Assembly (NCBI RefSeq): GCF_003732705.1
Contig: NZ_MOBR01000008.1
Location: 186,001 to 250,000 of the forward strand
Reading direction: 5' to 3'
DNA from: Pseudomonas frederiksbergensis
Lineage (GTDB): Bacteria; Pseudomonadota; Gammaproteobacteria; Pseudomonadales; Pseudomonadaceae
Length of the DNA stretch: 64,000 nucleotides
Part shown: in pieces, positions 19,442-28,363 of the stretch
Position numbering within the stretch: the stretch's first letter is position 1
Layout of the letters: each line of letters opens with the position of its first letter
Program-made: the position numbers and the translations under genes
Notes under the pieces: model-generated
The model's database searches: none
The model's input: only the letters and a program-made list of their open reading frames with translations
What the model was told of the DNA's origin: nothing

Positions 19442-19547
19442 AGGGGGAATTCCGGGCTTACCAGGCGACGAGCCGGGCGTTGGCCCGGTGGCGCATACAG
19501 GGGCGGCAAGAACCCGGCGACCCGAACGGCCGCCGGGACTCAAGCAA
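19442..19547 (-). other. Intercistronic hairpins between pilin and chaperone genes
   Basis: Two GC-rich stems lie in the pilin-chaperone gap: CCCGGCG/CGCCGGG (19513-19537, loop 11 nt) and CCGGGC/GCCCGG (19473-19488, loop 4 nt). Neither is followed by a U-tract, so they look like mRNA-stabilising or partial attenuating structures that could keep pilin mRNA in excess over usher mRNA. Confidence 0.45.
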
Positions 19548-20198
19548 TCAGAGGTAGAACATGTCGAAGGTCACGGAGCCGTCGAGAGGAATCTCGTCGG
19601 AAATGGGCAATGCGTTGCTCGGGCCAATCACCGGCAGCAGACTCATCGGGAAGCCGTGGTGACGGGAGGCCGCCGGGCCGCTCGCAACGTCGGGTCCCCA
19701 GGAATAGAGCGCTGGCGCATTGCTCACCAGGCTGGAACTCGGTAACTGCCAGGCAGGATTTGCGAGTGTGCGGGTCAATAATGTTTGAGGCGAATTATCC
19801 ACCTCCGGAATGCCATGACGCAGAGCAAACCCACCAATGCGTGTACCGTTGATTTCGCCAATGCCAAAGAATAACGCCGGATCATTCTGGCCGGTGTCAT
19901 CGTGAATGCCTGGCAACTTTGTCGAACCACGATTATCCCTGACGGACACTTCCACCGGAGCGGGCGCATCGCAATTTATATGCAGGGAAACATCATGGAC
20001 GGGCAGCAATGTTTGTTTGGCTTTGTTCAGTACCCCCGAGGATATCTTGCGCAAATCCACGGTGCTGCCGCCCGCAAACGCGGGAATACAGGAAGTGGGG
20101 ATGATGGTTCCAATAACATTCAGGTCCACACTTTCGGCCATTGCAACGGAGGGCAACAGCACACTTGCAAAAACAGCAATCAAACTTTTATTTCTCAT
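19548..20198 (-). CDS. Major pilin, DUF1120 family
   Basis: A 216-aa secreted subunit: signal peptide MRNKSLIAVFASVLLPSVAMA, then VDLNVIGTIIPTSCIP with a disulfide cysteine typical of pilins, and an aromatic C-terminal beta-strand ending FDMFYL, the donor-strand-type penultimate Tyr motif. Matches the DUF1120 pilins found with Pseudomonas and Burkholderia CU operons. GAGGTGG lies 6 nt before the ATG at 20198; an ATG ten codons upstream lacks this. First gene of the operon; the 289-bp region upstream is AT-rich and contains its promoter. Confidence 0.8.
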   Translation of the reverse strand: MRNKSLIAVFASVLLPSVAMAESVDLNVIGTIIPTSCIPAFAGGSTVDLRKISSGVLNKAKQTLLPVHDVSLHINCDAPAPVEVSVRDNRGSTKLPGIHDDTGQNDPALFFGIGEINGTRIGGFALRHGIPEVDNSPQTLLTRTLANPAWQLPSSSLVSNAPALYSWGPDVASGPAASRHHGFPMSLLPVIGPSNALPISDEIPLDGSVTFDMFYL

Positions 20199-20487
20199 CT
20201 TTACCACCTCTTTATCTATATTTAGCAACAGCGCAGAACCACAACTTAAAGTTACAATTCTGAAAACTGCTACTGCAACTAAGCGAGGTGATCATTCCGC
20301 TTTTTGTAAGATTAATCTGTAGGAAAACGCTTCACGGAAATAGCGACATTTCAACTGGAACACTATTCCGAATGGATTAGACAGAACATTCCTACGTCCA
20401 TTTTCTGCTCTGGGTAAGTTAACCGCGAAGTCATCAGTGCCGGGCGCGTGCCATACTCCGGCTCCTGCCGCGATTTGAGACTGCGAC

Positions 20488-22056
20488 GTGCGACCCGGAA
20501 AAAAATTGCTTGCTGTATGGCTGTTGGCCTTGTTGATCAGTGGCTGCGCAACGCTCGACGTGCCGCGCGAGCCCAGCCAGGCGCTGCCGGCGGCGGGCTC
20601 AAGCTTCGGACGTTCAATCCAGGCCCAGGCAGCGCCCCATCAGGGGCAATCCGGTTTCCGCCTGCTCTCAAACAGCACCGAAGCCTTCATGGCCCGGGCC
20701 GAGCTGATCCGCAATGCGCAAACCAGCCTCGACTTGCAGTACTACATCGTCCACGACGGCATCAGCACGCGCATGCTGGTGGAGGAACTGCTCAAGGCTG
20801 CCGATCGCGGCGTGCGGGTGCGGATTCTGCTCGATGACACCACCAGCGATGGCCTGGATCAGATTATCGCGACCCTGGCGGCCCATCCGCAGATCCAGAT
20901 TCGCCTGTTCAATCCGCTGCACCTGGGCCGCAGTACCGGCGTGACGCGGACCATGGGCCGCTTGTTCGACCTGTCGCTGCAACATCGGCGCATGCACAAC
21001 AAGCTGTGGCTGGCGGACAACAGCGCGGCCATCGTCGGTGGACGCAACCTCGGGGACGAGTATTTCGATGCCGAACCCAACCTGAATTTCACCGACATCG
21101 ACATGCTCAGCGTCGGGCCGGTGGCCGAGCAGCTCGGGCACAGTTTCGACCAGTACTGGAACAGCGCCCTGAGCAAGCCGATCGACGAATTTCTCTCGAG
21201 CAGACCGACGGCCAAGGACCTGCAAAACACCCGCACGCGCCTGGAAGAATCCCTGCAGGAAACCCGCAAACAGAACCACGCGCTGTATCAACAGCTGATG
21301 ATCTACGACAAGCACCCGCGCCTGGACATCTGGCGCCGAGAGCTGATCTGGGCCTGGAACCAGGCGTTGTGGGACGCGCCGAGCAAGGTGCTGTCCAAGG
21401 GTGAACCCGACCCGCAATTGTTGCTGACCACACAGTTGGCGCCAGAACTGAACGGGGTCAGCAAAGAGCTGATCATGATTTCGGCCTACTTTGTGCCCGG
21501 CCAACCGGGGCTGGTGTACCTGACCGGGCGCGCCGATGCCGGGGTTTCGGTAAGCCTGCTGACCAACGCCCTGGAAGCCACCGATGTGCCGGCGGTGCAC
21601 GGCGGTTACGCGCCGTATCGCAAGGCGTTGCTGGAGCATGGGGTGAAGCTGTTCGAACTGCGGCGCCAGCCCGGCGCGGGGAGTGGCAGCGGTCCGCATC
21701 TGTTCAGGCGCTCGGCCTATCAGGGCTCGGATTCGAGCCTGCACAGCAAAGCGATGATCTTCGATCAGCAGAAATCGTTTATCGGCTCATTCAACTTCGA
21801 CCCGCGCTCGGTGCTGTGGAACACCGAAGTCGGCGTGTTGGTGGACAGCCCGGAACTCGCCGCCCATGTGCGTGAATTGGCGCTGCAAGGCATGGCGCCG
21901 CCGCTGAGTTATGAGGCGAAACTGGAGAATGGGCAGATTGTCTGGGTGACAGAGGACAACGGCAAGTTGCATACCCTAACCAAAGAGCCGGGGAGCATGT
22001 GGCGCCGGTTTAATGCGTGGTTCAGCACCACCGTAGGTCTGGAGCGGATGTTGTAA
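20488..22056 (+). CDS. Phospholipase D/cardiolipin synthase-like lipoprotein
   Basis: A 522-aa protein starting at GTG with a lipoprotein signal (LLALLISGC, lipid Cys20). It has two HKD motifs of the phospholipase D superfamily: HNKLWLAD in the first half and HSKAMIFD near residue 415, each followed by GG/GS-N-x-(D/G) segments. This two-HKD pattern with a lipobox matches ClsC/YmdC-like enzymes that make or modify cardiolipin in the periplasm, but substrate is not proven. No strong Shine-Dalgarno precedes the GTG. Confidence 0.85.
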   Translation: MRPGKKLLAVWLLALLISGCATLDVPREPSQALPAAGSSFGRSIQAQAAPHQGQSGFRLLSNSTEAFMARAELIRNAQTSLDLQYYIVHDGISTRMLVEELLKAADRGVRVRILLDDTTSDGLDQIIATLAAHPQIQIRLFNPLHLGRSTGVTRTMGRLFDLSLQHRRMHNKLWLADNSAAIVGGRNLGDEYFDAEPNLNFTDIDMLSVGPVAEQLGHSFDQYWNSALSKPIDEFLSSRPTAKDLQNTRTRLEESLQETRKQNHALYQQLMIYDKHPRLDIWRRELIWAWNQALWDAPSKVLSKGEPDPQLLLTTQLAPELNGVSKELIMISAYFVPGQPGLVYLTGRADAGVSVSLLTNALEATDVPAVHGGYAPYRKALLEHGVKLFELRRQPGAGSGSGPHLFRRSAYQGSDSSLHSKAMIFDQQKSFIGSFNFDPRSVLWNTEVGVLVDSPELAAHVRELALQGMAPPLSYEAKLENGQIVWVTEDNGKLHTLTKEPGSMWRRFNAWFSTTVGLERML

Positions 22057-22073
22057 CAGGCGACAAACACCTC

Positions 22074-22163
22074 TGTGGGAGCGAGCCTGCTCGCGAAGGC
22101 GTCATGCCAGCAAACACAGATGCTGAATGACACTCCGCTTTCGCGAGCAGGCTCGCTCCCACA
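22074..22163. repeat. REPIN (TGTGGGAGCGAGCCTGCTCG type)
   Basis: Inward-facing REP pair between the convergent ends of the phospholipase D-like gene and the MFS gene. Confidence 0.9.
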
Positions 22164-22190
22164 AGGGATGTGCAATCTGGCAGATGGCAG

Positions 22191-23336
22191 TCAGGCGGGC
22201 TCGGCCACTGTGCCAAATGCCCCTTGGCGCATCAGCAAAATCACCAGTCCCAACGCACCTACCGCCATCAGCAACGGCAACGCATGCCCGCTGATCCACT
22301 GGCTCCCCGCCCCGGCCGCCAGCGGCCCGACCAGGCACCCAATCCCCCACAGCTGTGCGATATGGGCATTGGCCCGCACCAGCGCATCGTCGCGGTAGCG
22401 CTCGCCTATCAGGATCAGCGACAAGGTGAACAAACCACCGGCACTGGCGCCGAATAGCACCCACAATGGCCAAATCAACAAGGTATCGATCAGCAGCGGA
22501 ATCGCCAGGCTCGACATCATAAGGACCACGGCACACCCGGTGAACAAACTGCGCCGGGACAGTCGATCCGCCAAGGCACCGATGGGCAGTTGCAGCAACG
22601 CATCACCGACCACCACGGTACTGACCATCGCCAAGGCAATTTCTGCGCTGAAGCCCTGGCGCAGGCAGTACACCGGCAACAGGGTCAGGATCATCGCTTC
22701 GAACGCAGCGAACAGCGACACCGCCCAGGCAATCGCCGGCAGCCCACGACAGAAGGTCCACAAATCGCCGAAGGTCACGCTGCTCGCTTCACTGCTCGGT
22801 GCACCGCTGCGGCCCAGCAACAGCAATGGCGCCGTCAGCAGCAAGCCGACGCCGACCCAGAAGCCATAATCATGCTCGGTGCCCAGCGCGCCTAACAGCA
22901 ATGGCCCGCCCAGCTGACTCAAGGCATAGCTGCTGCCATACAACGCCACCAAGCGCCCGCGCCACTGCTCGACCACCAATTGGTTGATCCAGCTTTCACC
23001 GAGGATGAACACCAGGGTCAGGATCACGCCGATCATCAGACGCAGCACCAGCCAGATCGGATAGCTCGGCAACAGCGCCAGCAAACCGATGGACACCGCC
23101 CCGCCCCACAGGCACAGACGCATCAGATTGGCCGTGCCGAAACGCGCCGCCAGGTGACTGGAAATCTTCGCCCCCAGCAGCACACCAATGGCCGGCATCG
23201 CCGCCATCACGCCGATCGCAAACGAGCCGTAGCCCCAGCTTTCCAGGCGAAACGACACCAGCGGCATGCTGACGCCCAGGGCCAGGCCGACACTCAAGAC
23301 AGACGCCAACACGGCGAAATAAGTCGCCCAACGCAT
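22191..23336 (-). CDS. MFS transporter
   Basis: A 381-aa major-facilitator protein with about 12 hydrophobic helices and the MFS loop signature in modified form (GALADRLSRRSLF between helices in the second half, ISSHLAARFG in the first). Corresponds in position to P. aeruginosa PA5311, near pauB4 and kauB, so polyamine-related export or uptake is possible but unproven. The ATG at 23336 has AGGAG 8 nt upstream; the longer open frame to 23423 is just translated REPIN sequence. Confidence 0.85.
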   Translation of the reverse strand: MRWATYFAVLASVLSVGLALGVSMPLVSFRLESWGYGSFAIGVMAAMPAIGVLLGAKISSHLAARFGTANLMRLCLWGGAVSIGLLALLPSYPIWLVLRLMIGVILTLVFILGESWINQLVVEQWRGRLVALYGSSYALSQLGGPLLLGALGTEHDYGFWVGVGLLLTAPLLLLGRSGAPSSEASSVTFGDLWTFCRGLPAIAWAVSLFAAFEAMILTLLPVYCLRQGFSAEIALAMVSTVVVGDALLQLPIGALADRLSRRSLFTGCAVVLMMSSLAIPLLIDTLLIWPLWVLFGASAGGLFTLSLILIGERYRDDALVRANAHIAQLWGIGCLVGPLAAGAGSQWISGHALPLLMAVGALGLVILLMRQGAFGTVAEPA

Positions 23337-23379
23337 GTTCCACGCTCCTGTGGATATTTTTATGTACAACCCAAAACAA

Positions 23380-23469
23380 TGTGGGAGCGAGCTTGCTCGC
23401 GATAGCGGTGCAACATTCAACACTGATGTCGACTGTTATACCGCTATCGCGAGCAAGCTCGCTCCCACA
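23380..23469. repeat. REPIN (TGTGGGAGCGAGCTTGCTCG type)
   Basis: Inward-facing pair between kauB and the MFS gene, with 16 bp of perfect arm extension (CGCGATAGCGGT...ACCGCTATCGCG). Confidence 0.9.
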
Positions 23470-23522
23470 GGAGATCTGCGTCGTTTGGGAGGCCTGTTTT
23501 ACAACAGACCTCCTTTAGCGAC

Positions 23523-25016
23523 TTACAACTTGATCCAGGTCGCCTTCAGTTCGGTGTATTTGTCGAACGCATGCAGCGACTTGTCGCGACCGTTGCCCGA
23601 CTGTTTGAAACCACCGAATGGCGCAGTCATGTCGCCACCGTCGTACTGGTTGACCCACACGCTACCGGCACGCAGGGCCTTGGCGGTCAGGTGTGCCTTG
23701 GAAATGTCCTTGGTCCACACCGCTGCGGCCAGGCCGTATGGCGTGTCGTTGGCGATCGCAATGGCTTCTTCGGCGGTATCAAAGGCGATGACCGACAACA
23801 CCGGGCCAAAGATCTCTTCCTGGGCGATTTTCATCGCGTTGTTCACACCGTCGAAAATCGTCGGCTCAACGTAGGTGCCACCGGTTTCCTGAAGAATGCG
23901 CTTGCCGCCCGCCACCAGTTTGGCGCCGTCGGTGTGGCCGGATTCGATGTAGGACAGCACGGTGTTCATCTGCTGGGTGTCCACCAGCGCGCCAACGTTC
24001 GTCGCCGGGTCCAGCGGGTTGCCCGGCTTCCAGCTTTTCAGTGCTTCGATCACCAGCGGCAGGAAGGTGTCCTTGATCGAACGCTCGACCAGCAGACGCG
24101 AACCGGCGGTGCAGACTTCGCCCTGGTTGAAGGCGATGGCGCTGGCGGCGGATTCGGCAGCGGCTTGCAGGTCCGGGGCATCGGCGAACACGATGTTCGG
24201 GCTCTTGCCGCCAGCTTCGAGCCAGACGCGTTTCATGTTCGATTCGCCGGAGTAGATCAGCAGTTGCTTGGCGATCTTGGTCGAACCAGTGAACACCAGG
24301 GTGTCCACGTCGTTGTGCAGGGCCAAGGCCTTGCCGACGGTGTGGCCGTAGCCTGGCAGCACGTTGAGCACGCCTTTCGGAATGCCGGCTTCAACAGCCA
24401 GCGCGGCGATGCGGATGGCGGTCAGCGGCGATTTTTCCGACGGTTTGAGGATCACCGAGTTACCGGTGGACAGCGCCGGGCCGAGTTTCCAGCAGGCCAT
24501 CATCAATGGAAAGTTCCACGGCACGATGGCGCCGACTACGCCGACCGGCTCGCGGGTCACCAGACCCAGCTGATCGTGCGGGGTCGCGGCGACTTCGTCG
24601 TAGATCTTGTCGATGGCTTCGCCGCTCCAGCTCAGGGCTTGCGCCGCGCCGGGAACGTCGATGTACAGGGAATCGCTGATCGGCTTGCCCATGTCCAGGG
24701 TTTCAAGCAGGGCCAGCTCTTCGGCGTGCTGTTTGAGCAGGCCGGCGAAACGAATCATGGTGGCTTTGCGTTTGGTCGGCGCCAGGCGCGACCACACGCC
24801 GGAATTGAAGGTGGCGCGGGCGTTTTCCACGGCGCGCTGGGCGTCGGCGGCGTCACAGCTGGCAATCTTGCCCAGCAGACGGCCATCGACCGGGCTGATG
24901 CATTCGAAGGTCTCGGCGGAGACGGCATCGGTGTATTCGCCATTGATGTAGGCGCGGCCTTCGATCTTCAGATCGCGAGCCCGTTGTTCCCAATCGGCAC
25001 GAGTCAGGGTGGTCAT
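23523..25016 (-). CDS. kauB: Gamma-aminobutyraldehyde/guanidinobutyraldehyde dehydrogenase KauB
   Basis: A 497-aa NAD(P)-dependent aldehyde dehydrogenase. Catalytic Cys302 sits in NQGEVCTAGSR and the general base Glu267 in LEAGGKSP; the cofactor loop IVPWNFPLMMACWK and GSTKIAK are also present. The family (PuuC/KauB, P. aeruginosa PA5312) oxidises the aldehydes produced in polyamine and arginine catabolism. A strong AGGAGG precedes the ATG. The promoter region shared with the cupin gene carries a good palindrome that may be a PauR operator. Confidence 0.9.
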   Translation of the reverse strand: MTTLTRADWEQRARDLKIEGRAYINGEYTDAVSAETFECISPVDGRLLGKIASCDAADAQRAVENARATFNSGVWSRLAPTKRKATMIRFAGLLKQHAEELALLETLDMGKPISDSLYIDVPGAAQALSWSGEAIDKIYDEVAATPHDQLGLVTREPVGVVGAIVPWNFPLMMACWKLGPALSTGNSVILKPSEKSPLTAIRIAALAVEAGIPKGVLNVLPGYGHTVGKALALHNDVDTLVFTGSTKIAKQLLIYSGESNMKRVWLEAGGKSPNIVFADAPDLQAAAESAASAIAFNQGEVCTAGSRLLVERSIKDTFLPLVIEALKSWKPGNPLDPATNVGALVDTQQMNTVLSYIESGHTDGAKLVAGGKRILQETGGTYVEPTIFDGVNNAMKIAQEEIFGPVLSVIAFDTAEEAIAIANDTPYGLAAAVWTKDISKAHLTAKALRAGSVWVNQYDGGDMTAPFGGFKQSGNGRDKSLHAFDKYTELKATWIKL

Positions 25017-25139
25017 ACGAGTGTCCTCCTCTTGTTGAATACGAATGCCCCGCGTTCTTCGCGGGTGCTTTCAGGAATTCTGCCCGGCCAGCCTGCTTTC
25101 GGCCCAAGGCACCTGCCACCCTAAACCAGTGTCCGGGGT

Positions 25140-25160
25140 TGTTTCAATATATTTGACACA
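25140..25160. promoter_or_regulatory. Candidate PauR operator, TGTnTCAA-N5-TTGAnACA
   Basis: A perfect 8+8 inverted repeat (with one unmatched position within each arm) spaced by 5 nt, in the kauB/cupin divergent region, 124 bp upstream of the kauB start codon. The assignment to PauR is inference from the gene context. Confidence 0.5.
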
Positions 25161-25252
25161 AGGTCGGCAAACAGCCTTGCAGTGTTCATTTTAATAAACA
25201 TAGACTTTGGGTCTTTTCAGCCATTGCGCCGCAATCACGGGGGATTACAACA

Positions 25253-25615
25253 ATGAATATCCAGGATGTTGTCGACTTCAGCCAAGCCACCACCCAGCCC
25301 GATCGCTATCGGCCGGCCCCGGCAAAAGTCCTCAAGGGCGACCCTGAGCAAGCGGTGTACAACCACTACAACAGCCCGTGCGGACAGATGAGCGCTGGCG
25401 TGTGGGAAGGCGAAATCGGCCAGTGGCTGGTGAACTACACCGAGCATGAATACTGCGAGATCGTTCAGGGCGTGTCGGTGCTGCGGGACAACGATGGCAA
25501 CAGCAAGACGTTGCGGGTGGGTGATCGTTTTGTGATTCCGGCTGGGTTCCGGGGCACTTGGGAAGTGCTGGAGTCGTGCCGCAAGATTTATGTGGTGTTT
25601 GAACAGAAGGCTTGA
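25253..25615 (+). CDS. Cupin-domain protein (DUF861/EutQ-like)
   Basis: A 120-aa single-domain cupin (about 45-118: VWEGEIGQWLVNYTEHEYCE and VGDRFVIPAGFRGTWEV). Cupins of this subfamily often accompany polyamine or amino-acid catabolic genes; no enzymatic activity is established. GGGGGAT precedes the ATG. Divergent from kauB and probably co-regulated with it. Confidence 0.85.
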   Translation: MNIQDVVDFSQATTQPDRYRPAPAKVLKGDPEQAVYNHYNSPCGQMSAGVWEGEIGQWLVNYTEHEYCEIVQGVSVLRDNDGNSKTLRVGDRFVIPAGFRGTWEVLESCRKIYVVFEQKA

Positions 25616-25640
25616 GGATTTGTGCTGTCCGGGGCGGCCT

Positions 25641-25708
25641 CTTCGCGGGCAAGCCTCGCTCCTACAGGTCATCGCGATCCCCTGTAGGAGCGAGGCTTGC
25701 CCGCGAAG
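25641..25708. repeat. Outward-facing REP pair
   Basis: CTTCGCGGGCAAGCCTCGCT... (25641-25666) and TGTAGGAGCGAGGCTTGCCC... (25683-25708) are inverted relative to each other but in the opposite order to the REPINs elsewhere: the TGTAGG ends face the 16-bp centre. Confidence 0.85.
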
Positions 25709-25742
25709 GCGTCCTGACAGAAAACACAAAACCACAGGCAAC

Positions 25743-25778
25743 AAAAAAGGCCCGTATCTCGCGATACGGGCCTTTTTC
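25743..25778. terminator. Bidirectional Rho-independent terminator (rpmBG / cupin)
   Basis: Stem GGCCCGTAT...ATACGGGCC flanked by A6 and T5, 20 nt past the rpmG stop and downstream of the cupin gene on the other strand. Confidence 0.92.
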
Positions 25779-25796
25779 GTAAGTCGGAAAAATCAA

Positions 25797-25952
25797 TTAC
25801 TTGATTTTGCCTTCTTTAAACATAACGTGCTTGCGAACGCGCGGATCGAACATCATCAGCTCGAGCTTGTCCGGAGTAGTACGTTTGTTTTTGTCGGTAG
25901 TTTTGAAGTAACCAGTACCGGCGCTGGAAATCATTCGAATTTTTTCACGCAT
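25797..25952 (-). CDS. rpmG: 50S ribosomal protein L33
   Basis: A 51-aa ribosomal protein beginning [19 protein letters not shown] and ending [13 protein letters not shown] lies 9 nt before the ATG. It has no CxxC zinc pairs, so it is the zinc-independent form. Twelve nt downstream of rpmB, with which it forms an operon. Confidence 0.97.
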   Translation of the reverse strand: MREKIRMISSAGTGYFKTTDKNKRTTPDKLELMMFDPRVRKHVMFKEGKIK

Positions 25953-25964
25953 GATTTAGCTCCC

Positions 25965-26198
25965 TTAGATCTTGCCAGCTTTGCGGATTTCGGCCAGCAC
26001 GACAGTAATGCCACGCTTGTCGATGATACGCATGCCTTTGGCAGATACGCGCAGACGCACGAAACGTTTCTCTTCTTCAACCCAGAAGCGGTGATGCTGC
26101 AGGTTCGGCAGGAAACGACGACGGGTTTTGTTGTTTGCGTGGGAAATGTTATTCCCAGTTACCGGACCCTTACCGGTAACTTGACATACTCTCGACAT
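25965..26198 (-). CDS. rpmB: 50S ribosomal protein L28
   Basis: A 77-aa large-subunit protein starting [20 protein letters not shown], with RRRFLPNLQ and the C-terminal [16 protein letters not shown]. Only one Cys in the usual zinc positions, so a zinc-free form. First gene of rpmB-rpmG. Confidence 0.97.
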   Translation of the reverse strand: MSRVCQVTGKGPVTGNNISHANNKTRRRFLPNLQHHRFWVEEEKRFVRLRVSAKGMRIIDKRGITVVLAEIRKAGKI

Positions 26199-26643
26199 GC
26201 CTCAGCCCTCTAAAACCACATGCCCAACCCGGCATGGGTTGGCCGCTTAATCTCTCAGTCATTTGGCGCCAGGCGCCGCGTTTCTTTAGAGGTCTTACCG
26301 GCTACACCTACAGTGAAGGAACCGGGCCCCTAGAAAAGAGCGCTGCTTTATACCAGAAAGACCTCAGAGCAACAACATTCAGTGTGCGATGAATTCACAA
26401 AAAGCCCATTTTCAGGGCTACGAGCGCCTTGGATAAAGGCTGTCGTCGATGGCGACCGCTCGTCGCAGAGCATCGACCAACACGCCAATTTCAGGGTTTT
26501 CAAACCGTCGCACACCCGAAACAGGCGCCTATAGTCGCCGCAAAATGAAAAAGGGGATAGTCATTTGCAAAAGAGCCCACTAGGGTAAGCCTTTTCCAGA
26601 CTGCACTTGCAGATGGGCCTTCGATCTGTAAAGGAATCCGACC
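26199..26643. other. 445-bp non-coding gap with rpmB leader hairpins
   Basis: No credible gene. On the rpmB side there are two inverted repeats likely in its leader: CAACCC-ggcat-GGGTTG (near 26227-26243) and GGCGCC-ag-GGCGCC (near 26264-26279). The half next to the peptide-binding protein gene shows nothing recognisable except AAAGGAAT before its ATG. Confidence 0.5.
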
Positions 26644-28230
26644 ATGCGCCTCGCTGCCCTACCGCTGTTGTTTGCCCCTCTGCTGCTGAGCCCGCTGGCC
26701 CACGCCGCCGCCCTCACCGTCTGCACCGAGGCCAGCCCTGAAGGGTTCGACGTGGTGCAGTACAACTCGCTGACCACCACCAACGCCTCGGCCGATGTGC
26801 TGATGAATCGCCTGGTGGACTTCGATACCGCCAGCGGCAAAGTGGTCGCCAGCCTCGCGGACAGCTGGGAAGTAACGCCCGACGGCCTGACCTACGTCTT
26901 CAAGTTGCACCCGCAAGTGAAATTTCACAAAACCGAGTACTTCAGCCCGACTCGCGATTTGAGCGCCGAAGACGTCAAATTCAGCTTCGACCGCATGCTC
27001 GACCCGGCCCACCCGTGGCACAAAGTCGCCCAGAGCGGCTTCCCCCATGCCCAATCGATGCAACTGCCAGCGCTGATCAAGAAGATCGACGCCCTCGATC
27101 CGCTGACCGTGCGCTTCACCCTCGATCACCCGGACTCGACGTTCCTCGCGACCTTGAGCATGGGTTTCGCCTCAATTTATTCGGCTGAATACGCAGACAA
27201 ACTGTTGAAGGCCGACACGCCCGAGAAGCTCAACAGCCAGCCGATCGGCAGCGGCCCGTTCGTCTTTACTCGATTCCAGAAAGACGCGTCGATTCGCTAC
27301 AAGGCCAACCCGGACTACTTCGGCGGCAAGCCGTCAGTGGACCCGCTGATCTTCGCCATCACCCCGGACGCTAATGTGCGTTTGCAGAAGCTGCGCCGCA
27401 ACGAGTGCCAAATCGCCCTGTCGCCCAAACCGCTGGATGTGGTGGCCGCCAAGCAGGAGCCTACGCTGAAAGTGGAAAAGACTGACGCGTTCATGACCGC
27501 TTTCGTCGGCATCAACAGCCAGCATCCACCACTGGACAAGCCGGAAGTGCGCCAGGCGATCAACCTGGCGCTCGACAAGGCTAACTACCTCAAGGCCGTG
27601 TTCGAAGACACCGCCGAAGCCGCCAACGGCCCTTATCCACCGAACACCTGGAGCTATGCCAAAGGCTTGCCGGGCTATCCGCACGACGTGGCGAAGGCCA
27701 AGGCGTTGATGGCCAAGGCCGGGCTCAAGGACGGTTTCCAAACCACCATCTGGACCCGCCCTTCCGGCAGCTTGCTGAACCCTAATCCGAGCCTCGGTGC
27801 GCAACTGCTGCAATCGGATCTGGCGGAAATCGGCATTCAGGCTGAAATCCGGGTAATCGAATGGGGCGAGCTGATCCGTCGTGCCAAGGCCGGCGAGCAT
27901 GACCTGCTGTTCATGGGCTGGGCCGGCGACAACGGCGACCCGGACAACTTCCTCACGCCGCAGTTTTCCTGCGCTGCGGTCAAGTCCGGCACCAACTTCG
28001 CCCGTTACTGCAATCAAGACCTGGACAAGCTGATCAGCGCTGGCAAAACCACCAGCGAACAAGGCGTGCGCACCAAGCTGTATGAACAGGCCCAGGCGCA
28101 GATTCAGCAGCAGGCGTTGTGGCTGCCGTTGGCGCATCCGACTGCTTTTGCCCTCACACGCAAGGATGTCGAGGGTTATCAGGTCAGCCCGTTTGGTCGC
28201 CAGGACTATTCCAAAGTCACCCTCAAATAA
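26644..28230 (+). CDS. Peptide-binding periplasmic protein of an ABC importer (SBP_bac_5)
   Basis: A 528-aa DppA/OppA-like solute-binding protein. Signal peptide to about residue 21 (LLLSPLAHAA), then LTVCTEASPEGFDVVQYNS and the family signature VKFHKTEYFSPTRDLSAEDV. It should deliver di- or tripeptides to an inner-membrane ABC permease. No permease or ATPase gene lies beside it, so it works with a distant complex, as its likely P. aeruginosa counterpart PA5317 (DppA5) does with the dpp operon. GGAA lies 8 nt before ATG. Confidence 0.88.
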   Translation: MRLAALPLLFAPLLLSPLAHAAALTVCTEASPEGFDVVQYNSLTTTNASADVLMNRLVDFDTASGKVVASLADSWEVTPDGLTYVFKLHPQVKFHKTEYFSPTRDLSAEDVKFSFDRMLDPAHPWHKVAQSGFPHAQSMQLPALIKKIDALDPLTVRFTLDHPDSTFLATLSMGFASIYSAEYADKLLKADTPEKLNSQPIGSGPFVFTRFQKDASIRYKANPDYFGGKPSVDPLIFAITPDANVRLQKLRRNECQIALSPKPLDVVAAKQEPTLKVEKTDAFMTAFVGINSQHPPLDKPEVRQAINLALDKANYLKAVFEDTAEAANGPYPPNTWSYAKGLPGYPHDVAKAKALMAKAGLKDGFQTTIWTRPSGSLLNPNPSLGAQLLQSDLAEIGIQAEIRVIEWGELIRRAKAGEHDLLFMGWAGDNGDPDNFLTPQFSCAAVKSGTNFARYCNQDLDKLISAGKTTSEQGVRTKLYEQAQAQIQQQALWLPLAHPTAFALTRKDVEGYQVSPFGRQDYSKVTLK

Positions 28231-28249
28231 CTTGCCCCGCCACAAAATC

Positions 28250-28339
28250 TGTGGGAGCGAGCCTGCTCGCGAAGGCGTAGTGTCAGTCAGCATCAATATT
28301 TACTGACAGACCGCTTTCGCGAGCAGGCTCGCTCCCACA
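28250..28339. repeat. REPIN (TGTGGGAGCGAGCCTGCTCG type)
   Basis: Inward-facing pair between the convergent ends of the peptide-binding protein gene and radC. Confidence 0.9.
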
Positions 28340-28363
28340 GGGGTTTTATGTAGGCTGCCCGCG

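Noticed and set aside
23337..23423. N-terminal extension of the MFS transporter
   Set aside because: It is translated REPIN sequence; the ATG at 23336 has a good AGGAG and starts at the first transmembrane helix.
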